Shown: positions 13,425-23,825 of the stretch, piece by piece
Position numbering within the stretch: position 1 is the first letter of the stretch
Layout: every line of letters starts with the position of its first letter
NCBI RefSeq assembly: GCF_026210795.1
Contig: NC_089443.1
Location: 3,844,001 to 3,908,000, forward strand
Direction: 5' to 3'
Length of the DNA stretch: 64,000 nucleotides
DNA from: Rhizophagus irregularis
Taxonomy: Eukaryota; Glomeromycota; Glomeromycetes; Glomerales; Glomeraceae
The notes under the pieces: generated by a model
The model's database searches: none
Told to the model about the DNA's origin: nothing
Seen by the model: only the letters and a program-made list of their open reading frames with translations
Program-made: the position numbers and the translations under genes

Positions 13425-14260
13425 AAATCTTCGTATTATTAATATTCACAAATATTTGGTTTACATTATGTATAATTTGATTTAAAAAAATTTTACCTTT
13501 TTTTTTTAACGCGTTTATATATGACGCGTTTTTAAACTTTTTAAATTATATGAAAAGATATCTTTCGGTAATGCCGTTTATTATATATCGATAGTTATAT
13601 ATCGATAGTTTTTCTTCATAAATATTCGTACTTACGTTTTATACGAAAATGATATATCATTTGACGTCAAATCCGTTATGGTTGTCGCATATCCGCGGAT
13701 AGTCGATCCTGGGAGAAAATTTACTTTTTTATTTTCGATATAATAATATAGCTATATTTTTTTTTTCATTCTAAACGCAATTTTAGTTTATTTAAAAGGA
13801 GGGTCGTTTTTTTTTCGGTTTATTACTAATTATATGTTAAACTTTTCATTAAGAATATATAATTTAATAAGGAATAATAATCTACAGGCTTATCTTCGTG
13901 TCATTTCGTTGTAAATCTTTTTTTTTTATGTTTATGTTGTTTATTTGTTTTAATATCTTGTAACAAATAAATAAATTGGGTTTATATTTGAATATAAACA
14001 TTTTTATTGAAGTGGCTTAGTTACTCTTTATGCAATATACAGTATACAATATAAATTGTAATACATCATTTTATGAGATGAAATAAATACCAGTTAATGT
14101 AGATCATGCTCAAATAAACTATAAATAAACTAATATTAATAATGAAAATATCGGTCAAATAGATCCTATAGGGCCGTGCGATAATATCAAGATAACCTAT
14201 TAGTGCTATCAACGTATTTTCAATACTAAATTAAATAATTATAAATGAGTTTAAAATTTA

Positions 14261-15549
14261 TACGCAGGTGCGAAGCAACGCACCCCCGCTGTTTCCTTTC
14301 TTGATTATGTATCACTTTTTACTTGTTTCACTGATGATTTGTAACACTGCTTATTTTATTTGGTGTTATATTATGCTATTTTTCGTTTACAATTTTTTTT
14401 AATAAAAAAAGATACCGAGTAAATAAGCGCGACGGACTTTAACGGTTTCCGTTTTCCTAGTTTAGATACTTCTCAATAAGAAAAAAATGTTTTTCTTTAG
14501 TATTTTCAAAAAAGCGAGGTATTACGTTGTTCTTTGGGTTTTCATGTATTTGTCTAATCTTTCATTATTGCACAAAGGCTAATAATGCATGGTTTGTCGA
14601 ATTTTTAAATTTCGGAAAGTTTTATGCTTCTATTTTCAAAGTGTGCGCAGATAAATTACTTTCCGAGATGTAATTTATTAATATCAGAAAATAAAGTTAA
14701 AAAATCAGAATGAATCTAAAATATCCGGTATTCAATTCATAATTGGCATAAATTAAACTATAAAATACTGATTTTAATTAGGTGATTATAAAACATGTAG
14801 TGTATGCTTAACGTTGTATGTATTGTATGCTTATGTATTTTTGATTGTGTCCATACATGTATGGATATTAAAATGAACGTTTGCTATGTATGGCATACTT
14901 ATTTTCGCCATACATAAAGATTAGTATTTACAAAAAAAAAAATTATTTTTTATTATAAATAAATATTTCTTAATGTATTATGCAAATATTTACAATATTC
15001 ATAGATGATGACTCAAGGAATTAAATTTCATTTTCAGATATAGTTTCATCATCAGATATAGTCTCAATATCTGAAAGAATAATAGAATTTACTTTAGACA
15101 TAATAATAAACGTAATAGAAATATTTTAAATGAAAAGAAAGAGATTGTAGTAATAAAAACGCGATAGAAATATTTATTTTAAATTTTTTTAAATGAAAAG
15201 TAATAAACATGGTAGAAATATTTATTTTTAAATAAAAAGAAAAAAAAGATTATAATAATACACGTTGAATTGTATTAGCCAGTACACAATCATAATGAAA
15301 AATGTGAAATAGTTATATTTGGTAATAAAATACATGAAATTACCACATTTATCATACAATACATACATAATTGAAAAAGACCATACATTACATACATTAA
15401 AAAGTTTTAATAATACAATACATACAAAGCTAACCATACAATACATGTTTGCTATATACCCATTTTAATTTGGTTGATGGTACACCCAATATCACGTGAT
15501 AATAATTGATCGGCAAATTTACTAGGGTGTGTTGTAACGCCCCTGCGTA
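14261..15549. mobile_element. MULE-like element inserted in the left arm
   Basis: The ends are TACGCAGGTGCG..CAACGCACCC (left) and, read inward from the right, TACGCAGGGGCG..CAACACACCC. The flanking nine bases are similar (AAAATTTAT / AAAATTATT), suggesting a drifted 9-bp target duplication. The matching place in the right arm (about 18630-18680) has no insert. The interior has TGTATG/CATACA-rich segments near 14800-14910 and 15340-15450 but no long ORF. Confidence 0.5.
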
Positions 15550-16170
15550 AAATTATTAAAAATGATCAGCGAACTTCTTTAAGTTGGGAATTAATAGATA
15601 GGTTACAAATGTATGCACCTGGTTTTCCTGTTGTTCTTAGTAACACATGTTTGATACGTGATCTCGAGTTTGAACCCCTGGTTACATTTCCGTTTGAACA
15701 CGGTTAACCAGCAGACCGCTAGAGATTCTTTATTACGATTTTTCAAAAATATTTAATCTACATCATGAAATAATTCCACATGGATTAGTTCAAAAATATA
15801 TTGAATTCCAATCCCATGTATCCTACGCTTGTGGATCTACGCCGAAAATACCACGTGTTTTTGTCACAGAACTATTCGGATTTCCACAATATCGATGTGG
15901 ATTTCCAATTTTAAGTGGAAAAAATTTCCTGAGGTAATTAAAAACCATTAATAGATAATAGTATTATTATATTTGCTAAGATTTCAGTTTATGATTAAAT
16001 AAATCGTTAATTTAATTGATGATGGAAGAATAAAATTTTTTTTTTAAAATATTATTTACGATTGCCCTTTGCCCATTCTTAAATTGCTAAAATACTTTAT
16101 AGACAAATCAATTTCATTTGTAGAATCAATTCCGATTCTTATTATAAAGTTGTTGGAAATATGTCAAGAC

Positions 16171-17389
16171 TAGTGTTTCGATCCGTTGCCGGGTTCAACC
16201 GGATAAACCCGGATAATTTTTTTTTTTAGGTATCCGGATAATTACGGTTTTTACCCGGATAAATATCCGGATAAAAAATGGTCGGATTGACCCGGAATCC
16301 GGATAAAAAATAAAAAAAAATTTTAAAAAAATTTAAATCATAACATTTCATATATTTTCAGATGAGTTAAAATATTATATATGATTACTTTAAATATTTT
16401 TTTTTATTGTTTTAATTATTCGTTAACCACAAGGAAAAATTTTAAGTTATGTCACAAGATTTGTCACATAATTTGAATTTAATATATTAAATTCGCGGCA
16501 TTTATTATTGATTTGTTTTCAGATATAATGTGTTCTGTGGGTGGTGTTATTCCATGCTTAACAACAGATCCATCATATTTATAACTTTTTGTACATTTTC
16601 TCCATTATCTGATATAAACTGACAATATGCACGTATTTCTCCATTTTCACTTTGTTTTCTAACAAAATATTCCCATACCCAACTCACTTTTGTTTGTGGT
16701 TTAGTCATTGTAGTTAGTTTAAAGGGATTTGGATTATTTGATATTTGACTTGTTAATTCAAGTATAGTTAACTTATTTTACTAGCACTTATCATCCTTTA
16801 TTTTCCAAGTGTCCTAGATAATTTTTTAGGTCATCCTCTTTTTAGTATTAGAGTAATTTCTGTAACTTCATCTCTGGACTCTTCATTTTCACTTAGAGTA
16901 ATATAATCTTGAACGTTACTGTTTTCCATAATTTTATGAATTATTTTCCACTATTCAAAAATATGTTTCAAGTGAAATTACAAAAAAATCCAAGAAAATG
17001 ATTACAGTATTTATTTATTTTGGTTAGGGCTTAGGACTACATTAACTAACTGTACTTAAATTTATAAATAAAAAAATAAATGCTATAAATAAATTTTTAT
17101 ATCAATCCCACGAAATTTAATTGTCATAAATTTAATAAATGCCACGAATTTAGTAGTTAATTAAATGCCATATATTTAATTAATTAAATGCCACATTAAA
17201 TTAAATGAATGCCACGAATTTTATTTATTAAAAATGATCTACAGTAAAAAAAATTTAAATAATTTTATCCGGATTTCGGTTTCTACCCGGATATATCCGG
17301 ATTTTTATCCGAGTCGGATAATCCGGATAGAAACCGGATATTTTTTTTAATTTATCCGGATGACGGTTTCTGCCCGGATCGAAACACTA
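16171..17389. mobile_element. hAT-superfamily transposon remnant with 8-bp target duplication
   Basis: TGTCAAGA occurs at 16163-16170 and again at 17390-17397, directly outside the element: an 8-bp duplication, the hAT hallmark. The left end reads (C)TAGTGTTTCGATCCG and the right end CGGATCGAAACACTA, so the terminal inverted repeat is 15 bp. Subterminal zones are packed with (A)TCCGGATAA motifs in both orientations (16190-16310 and 17265-17375). At 1219 bp it is too short for a full transposase and holds only its N-terminal remnant. Confidence 0.85.
16500..16929 (-). pseudogene. N-terminal remnant of hAT transposase (AT-hook and BED-finger-like)
   Basis: On the minus strand, from an ATG at 16927-16929, the frame contains EESRDEVTEIT, then an AT-hook-like RGxPKKL in which the expected Arg codon is TGA. 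A second ATG (16706-16708) opens TKVSWVWEYFV and EIRAYCQF, matching the start of a BED zinc finger (aromatic, W, YF, then Cys). After a frameshift, the neighbouring frame continues DGSVVKHGITPPTEH. It is broken by stops and frameshifts, so the element is non-autonomous. Confidence 0.6.
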
Positions 17390-18319
17390 TGTCAAGAAAC
17401 ACAAATTGATGTAAAAGGTTTAAAGCAACTGAGAAATTGATGTTGGAAATTCATTTAAAGGTTCTAGAAATCACAAAAATAATATTGATTGTTATAAACA
17501 TATTTATTTATACTGTATAGCCATACTGGAAATATATGATTGCCGATTTTATTTCCTGAAAATGAATATCCGTCTGAAGATGAGCGTATGCGACTAATGA
17601 TACAATCTGACCAATGTATGCTTTTTTTGTTCTGCTATTAGTTCAATGGTATGTATATTTTTTTCTGTACTGCGTTACAAATATCACCCTAATTAATTTC
17701 TTAAATGGTTAAACAACAACTTATTTTAATATTTAGCTTAAAGAAAAATGTCCAAATATCATAGTGATCAAGTTAAGAACATTAAAGCCACGTTAATTGA
17801 ATAAAATTCCTAAATTTTAACTCAAAGACTGATCCTAGTATTGTAAGAAATCAGATAATGCAAAGTGATATTTGTGTCATCTGAATTCTGCAAGTAGTAC
17901 GTACTTACAGCATCATTTACAAAAGACCGATCAGCAACAGCTCTTTTCAATTATTGGTGTAACTTTGGATCCTGAACGAATAGATTTCCTTGATGAAAAA
18001 TATGAAGGTAAAGATTCATTAAAACAAACACTATTACTTTATTGAAATATTTTTAATTTATTAAAAAATGTTTATTGTGAAGTTGATGTACAATTAATAT
18101 TATTTAGTGAATTTTAGTTTTATTAAATTTATATTCATATGTCAAAATGAATAAAATGATATATTTAAATAAATATTTTCACATAGTATTTCATTATGAA
18201 TTCTCCATAATGATATTCAGTTAATGTTTTTCTCCATGATAAATTAAATAATTTCTTCGTAGTACTGTAACGAATTCGAAATCTGCGTATCCGCTTCATG
18301 TAACTTCGGCACAGGGTAT

Positions 18320-18640
18320 TTAGAACTTAGCTGATATAATAATAATATTATCTATAAATAGTTTTCTAATTAGAAGAAAAATTTTTTTTTTAATTATTTT
18401 TTGAGAAATTAAACCAATTGTCAATTTTAATGCAATCTTATTTCTAACCGTCTGCTGGTTAACCGTGTTCAAACCGTGTTCTGTAACCAGGAGAGCATAC
18501 ATGATGATCGATTATTGTTAGAACAAGGTAATTATCAAACATGTGTTACTAATAACATTATCTGGAAAAATAGTGCATACATTTGTACCAATCTATAATT
18601 CCACAGTCGTTGATCATTTTTTGAAAGCAAAATTTTTATT
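18320..18640 (-). pseudogene. Mirror fragment of the degenerate gene at 15550
   Basis: Reverse-complement match to about 15555-15800: shared blocks around ATGTATGCAC, AACACATGTTTGATA, CCTGGTTACA and GTTAACCAGCAGAC. It is the inner end of the right arm. No intact frame spans it. Confidence 0.4.
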
Positions 18641-19421
18641 TCGAAATAATTTGTTGAAAGAAATTTTATATTTATTTAATTTATAAAAATAAAGTATTGG
18701 AAATTCGATAGTTCTAATAGGTTATCTTAATATTATTTATACCTGAATATGTATTATCTAGTATCTATTATATACGTTATATTTCATAAAGAGATGTATT
18801 ACAATTTATATTGTTTACTGTTTATTGCATGAAGACACTTCAATAAAAATGTTTATTCAAAAATATCAACCTAATTTATTTAATTACAAAATATCAAAAC
18901 AAATAAACAACGTAAAGAGAAAAAAAAGATTTACACCGAATAATATTCCGAATGACATTGCCGTAATTTACATAATTTTTATCGTAATAACGGGTTTGCA
19001 CTATTTTACAATTTTAATTAGTAATAAACCGAAAAAAACGACATTCGTTAACTAAAATCGCGTTTTTTAGAACGAAAAAAAAAAAATATAGCTATATTAT
19101 TATATCGAAAATAAAAAAAAAGTAAATTTTCGCCCAGGATCGACTTATCCGCGGATATGCGACAACCATAATGGATTTGACGTCAAATGATATATCATTT
19201 TCGTATAAAACGTAAGTACGAATGTTTGTGGAGGAAAACTATCTATATATAATAATGTACTGAAAAGATATCTTTTCATATAATTTAAAAAAAAGCTTAA
19301 AAACGCGTCAAAAAAAATAAAGTAAGATTTTTTTAAATCAAATTACATGAACGCGTTGAAAAAAAAGTAAAGTTTTTAAATCAAATTACATATATAATGT
19401 AAAAAAGACAATTTGAAGGAT

Positions 19422-19598
19422 TTAGAAAGGAGCTCCGTTGAATAGTTGATTCACGAACGGATTAATTGAATTTATTGGGGGTAGTCTCAAGATCCTTCTG
19501 TATGTGTCATCATTCGATGCGCGTCTACGATAATAATTTATAATTTTTCTTCTTAGTCTACGCCCTTTCTGACTTTTGGATTGATTTGATCGAACCAT
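19422..19598 (-). CDS. Small Arg-rich basic protein, family B (right arm)
   Basis: 58-aa ORF from ATG 19596-19598. The basic N-terminus contains SQKGRRLRRKIINYYRRR, then SNDDTYRRI, and the tail INSINPFVNQLFNGAPF is identical to the left-arm copy at 13251-13424. Most differences from that copy are conservative (R/K) or frame-preserving. Upstream blocks are also shared between arms. Function unknown; no known domain is recognised. Confidence 0.5.
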   Translation of the reverse strand: MVRSNQSKSQKGRRLRRKIINYYRRRASNDDTYRRILRLPPINSINPFVNQLFNGAPF

Positions 19599-20746
19599 CC
19601 TTTACAAATGCAAATTTTGATTTAACGATGAAAAAAAACAAAGACGATATTTGGTTACTTTTATACATTTTTTTCATCTTGTTTAACGTTTGATGACTTA
19701 TTTTTATGAAAATTATCATCCCTTATTATATTAAATTAAATTGAAGGAATGAAGGTAAAGAAAAAATTTGCATTTACTTGCATTGCAACTCTTCTTACAT
19801 CACGCATAGGGAATTTACTAAAAAGGAAGATCGACAATAAAGATATTTCTTTGCACTGTTTAATTAATTTAATTCATTCATTTTTTTAAACCATCTTTAG
19901 CATTGATCTTCCCATTAATTTAATTATGCTTAAATACCTGCTTAAAAGATCAACAAAATTTGAAATTCAACCGGCCAATTAATTACTTTGCAGCGAGTGA
20001 ATAGAGAAAATTATGTTCAATGTAGTCATATATATGATTAATATTATATAATAATAAATGATTAGCAACGTACATAATTATGGAATTCCAAAATTAAGTA
20101 CAATTTCACAATATCATACGTAATTTAAATACGTAAGAATCTAATGATGTTATTTTTGAATTCTGAAGGTCATATGCTCTTTAATAATTTCACAATTTAA
20201 CGCCATACATAAATCAAGAATACAATGATTTAAGAAAAAGCCAAAAGGTATGTGTTTAAAGTTTCATAAATGCAAGAAAATGTCAGCTCGTGTAACCCAT
20301 ATGTATAACCTCTTTTGGAGCGATTGAATATATTTCCGCAGTTTTTCATTTCATTTGTCTTTAAAAATAGAACTAAACATGAACCCTGCAGCAGTTTTGT
20401 AACCGAAAAAGTTTTCTAACTAGATTATTCTCCTTATTTTAGAAATGGTGTACATTCGCAAAAGCCCGAAGATTATTAAACCGAGTTTTAACCTTTTTTA
20501 TATTGAATCAAATGTATATGATCTTACCTAGATACTTCAATTAACATTTCGTTTACTATTCAGATATAAAAATGACTATCATATTGCAGAAATTCGAAAT
20601 GCTGTGATTTAATTAAAGAGTTTCCCTGACTTTCACGTAATGTGTTATTTTATAGTTCTTTTTTTTTTCCAACTCTTTTAATTAATTAATTAACCCGAAG
20701 TCATTAATTATACTTAACTAACCAATAACGCATCGTTAAATGTTAA

Positions 20747-20997
20747 CCCTATAAAAAAGGAATGTTTAGAATATATACGTAAAATATACAATATACATAA
20801 AATGTCTATAGAATGTCCATAAAATATATAAAAAATATACAAAATGGGCTCACTGTATATAAAATGTACAAAAAAGTATATGAGTCCCCTTTGCATATAT
20901 CCTATGTATTCTATGGACATTCTATAGACATTTTATGTATAATGTACATTTTATGTTTATTTTATGTATGTTTTCTGAACATTCCTTTTTTATAGGG
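20747..20997. mobile_element. Palindromic MITE with TAA target duplication (PIF/Harbinger-like)
   Basis: 251 bp. The ends are CCCTATAAAAAAGGAATGTT and its complement AACATTCCTTTTTTATAGGG (the outer bases pair). TAA stands on both sides (20744-20746 and 20998-21000). Inside, ATGTCTATAGAATGTCCAT (near 20801) pairs with ATGGACATTCTATAGACAT (near 20914), so nearly the whole element can fold into one hairpin. Both strands therefore show similar spurious ORFs. A 3-bp TAA duplication fits PIF/Harbinger-type MITEs. Confidence 0.75.
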
Positions 20998-21726
20998 TAA
21001 GTGGCGTCATTATCCTAATTATTACACAATAAACCAAAATTAGTAAGTGCATGCAAGCATGTAGACTATTTTTATCTAATTATGCAGCAGGCATGTAGTA
21101 TTTAATCACCCTATTTTTTAATCGAACACTGCGTCTCAATTCAACTGGCGATAAATTCAAATAATTCCGATAATATTGCATTTTAAGTATTTTAAGTAAA
21201 CGGAATTCAATTTTTCATTACTATATTTTTTTTATTTTTTTTAATATTTCTTTTACATTTATTTGCATCAATCAAGAAGGATTGATAAAAATGCTTGAAT
21301 AAAATCTTATTTTATTATTAAATTACATACATTAATATAATTCCTTCCTTTTTTAAAAGGCTTAAAATAATAATCTCATATAAGTGGTTTTTTTTTTACA
21401 TTTGTTGATGATGTGATTATATGTAGAAAGGTATAACTATGTAGGGAGCTGGTTATATTTACATTGCTGTATTTCTAAGTATTGAATGCTATAAAGAAAA
21501 CTACCAAGTACTAATCACAAAATGAAATAAAAGTAATCATATATAAAAATATTTCGAACTTCAATGATAAAGAAATATGATAGAGTTGTGACCATTTCAC
21601 ATGACGTACTAATTATGCAAAATGAAGATCAATGAGTTCCAAAATAGGGTAACTGGTAAATAAATTGCTATGTTGATTAATGAATGAGAACGTACTTTAA
21701 AATTTATTTAAAAATTCTTATTTCAT

Positions 21727-21909
21727 CTAATAGAAAGTAGATCCATTGAAGAAAAATTGGAGATCGAATGAATCATTTATATTTTGCTGAGGAAGATTCT
21801 GTCGAGGAAGGTTTGAAATCCTTCTTAACGTTGCGTTGTTATTAATCCTTGCACGCCTTCGATTTCGTTGTCTTTGAATTCTTTGACGTCTTTGATTGTA
21901 ACGATCCAT
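21727..21909 (-). CDS. Small Arg-rich basic protein, family A (right arm, intact)
   Basis: 60-aa ORF beginning MDRYNQRRQRIQRQRNRRRA, then NNNATLRRISNLPRQNLPQQN and a C-terminus ending LQFFFNGSTFY. The organisation is the same as family B: an Arg-rich head, an RRISNLP centre and an FNG(A/S)(P/T)F-type tail. The two families are probably paralogues. The left-arm counterpart at 11790 is frameshifted. No domain is recognised; nucleic-acid binding is only a guess from charge. Confidence 0.5.
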   Translation of the reverse strand: MDRYNQRRQRIQRQRNRRRARINNNATLRRISNLPRQNLPQQNINDSFDLQFFFNGSTFY

Positions 21910-22200
21910 TTTCGTTTTATAAACAATGTATATTTCTTAAATAATATTTTTAATTTATTATTATTTTTTTTATTTTTTAAAAAAAAAAATTCCAGGATGA
22001 ATGAAGCTTTATTTATACTGTGTTTTTTTTTACTTCATTGTTATTGGTCATTCGAATAATTTACTTATTTAAAAATAAGAAACAAAATAAGCTTAATTTC
22101 TTTGATCATCATTATTGATTTCCTGTATTATATGTCATAAAGGTAAAATTTTTTGGATTCCGATATCCGGAGAATGTTAATTCTCATTCTTATTATAATC

Positions 22201-23825
22201 GATCCAAAAGCTGCTAAAAAGCCATCAATTGTAACCATTATGAAGATATAAAGATTTACTTTTATGGTTATATATTACTTATAGAAATATAGAATTTTGT
22301 AACATATTTCCTTTCGGCTAAACGGATAATTTTAGAAAAAGCTCGGCAATCTCGGGAACTTTAAGAAATTTTTACAATGTAAAATCCGTTACTTTCTTAA
22401 ATTTACTTTATTTGTTAAAGATAGTTAAATTAATTTTAACTCCAGCCTGAATTAAAGATTTAACTTAGTTTAGTCGGCAAGTTAACCTAATTAATGAAAA
22501 TAATTTAACCTATTAAGGTTATTTTTATCATTATATACGCATTAATTTATTTATAGAAACTTTCAAAAAAGATTCCCATTTAATTGTAATAATGGTATGT
22601 AGCCGATTATTCCCATTATAATGAAAATTTGTGGCAAAATCTGTTATAAAGAATAAAGAAGCTTGGCATGTGATTACGTAAAATAAACTTTAATACTAGC
22701 CGATATTATGTGGCTGATTACTGATGGAAATTCTCGCCTATTAGTCCCTTTGTCCTACAAAAGATTTCGGAAAAAAAACTTCCCACAAAGTTGCCGAAAA
22801 AAAACCATGTTGATTCCAATCATTTTTGGAATCCAAAATTCCTTACAATTAAAAACAAAGTAGTTTTTTATAAATAATCATTTTGTGAATTACTATGTAT
22901 TTTTGGATTGTCACTTTTTTTTTTTTACTAATAATAATTCACCGGACCATTGTATATTGCCATTTAAACTCGTGATTTAGTGATACCAAATTAACGATTT
23001 ATCTTAAAATAATGTGTTTTTTTTTAGCCTTTTAATTAAATATCTTTATTAAGGTGAGTTTCATTAACAATTCATTAAAGTGTTTCATTTACAATTGCAA
23101 CAATCAGCTGAAACTAAAAGTCTAAAACACTAAATGCCAAACTTTGTTTAGTCTACACATTTTTTTAAAAAAAGAAAAATCATAACGAAATCATAGCGAA
23201 GGATGGGAAAATATTTTATTGTCAATGTTAGGGGTAAATACATGCGCCAAAAAGATATAATATATAATTCACATAATATCACCGCTTTTTTTTATTTTTT
23301 TTTGTGTGATTTGATATCTTAGATATCTAAAGTTATAATTAGTAAATTTATTTTTTCGTCTCTGATTTTTTTTTTCATTTATTTGGATTTTTCAACCATA
23401 TACTTGCTCTACGACATAGAATATCCTCCAACTGACTAGATTCGAATTCTCAATAAATTTTAAAAAAGTACGAGCTTTTGTTCTGTCTCGGACAGATCGA
23501 AGGGTGCTCTGTTTATCTTCGCAAAGATGACGATATGAGTATAGATTAATAGCATGTATTCAATGTACGGCATTCATTATTTAATTTCGCGTGAGCACGA
23601 TCATTCTTTGTCAGTTTTTTAAATTTTAACGCGTTCATTTTATTATTTTTTAAAAAAATAAGAATCAAATAAATAGAATTTATTATTTTTTTTTTATAAA
23701 GAAAAGAAAACAAAAGAATTTTAACAATTTTAACAGATAATTTAGCGTTATTAACAACTAAAAATCCTTCATTAGAAGTTTTTTTACATTTTACAAAAAA
23801 AAAATAATTTTGTAACCCTCATTTT
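22201..23825. other. Intergenic, 3' of ILV3
   Basis: AT-rich sequence with homopolymer runs (for example near 22915 and 23285). No ORF with coding character, RNA gene or clear transposon end is seen. Confidence 0.5.

Larger units (their letters stand above)
11235..15700 (+). repeat. Left arm of a large imperfect inverted repeat
   Basis: Matches the reverse complement of about 18455-22200. Landmark pairs: CTCCGAATATCGGAATCC (11280) with GGATTCCGATATCCGGAG (22159); the small ORFs at 11790 and 13251 with those at 21909 and 19598; GTCGCATATCCGCGGATA (13684) with its complement near 19155; GTTAACCAGCAGAC (15703) with its complement near 18463. Noncoding stretches have drifted and each arm holds private insertions, so this is an old duplication. 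Confidence 0.7.
15550..18009 (+). pseudogene. Degenerate gene of unknown family, interrupted by a hAT element
   Basis: Coding-like plus-strand blocks are seen in several frames. One at 15550-15707 contains SLSWELIDRLQMYAPGFPVV. A second at about 15698-15934 contains VSYACGSTPKIPRVFV and GFPQYRCGFPILSGKNF and ends at a GT donor. A third at about 16123-16170 contains ESIPILIIKLLEICQ; removing the hAT insertion and one target copy carries it on as ETQIDVKGLKQLRN. A fourth at about 17580-17640 contains NEYPSEDERMRLMIQSDQ, and a fifth at about 17907-18008 contains QLFSIIGVTLDPERIDFLDE. Frameshifts and stops separate them. The start is lost, probably at the 14261-15549 insertion. Family not recognised. 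Confidence 0.45.
18455..22200 (-). repeat. Right arm of the large inverted repeat
   Basis: Pairs with 11235-15700 (landmarks listed there). This arm contains about 620 bp (roughly 20545-21172, including the MITE at 20747-20997) missing from the left arm, where the flanks join directly near 12465. It lacks the 14261-15549 element. Confidence 0.65.

Noticed and set aside
15228-15446. Minus-strand ORF of 72 aa rich in Tyr, Val and Cys
   Set aside because: Produced by CATACA/TGTATG simple repeats inside the 14261-15549 element.
15650-15690. tRNA B-box-like GGTTCAAACTC on the minus strand
   Set aside because: The flanking bases cannot form a T stem or acceptor stem, the mirror copy lacks the word, and the plus strand here looks like coding sequence (RDLEFEPLV).
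18825-19055. Plus-strand ORF of 76 aa
   Set aside because: Not preserved in the matching part of the left arm (about 13750-14030), so there is no support for coding.
20714-20995. Opposing ORFs of similar sequence
   Set aside because: Both arise from the near-perfect palindrome of the MITE.
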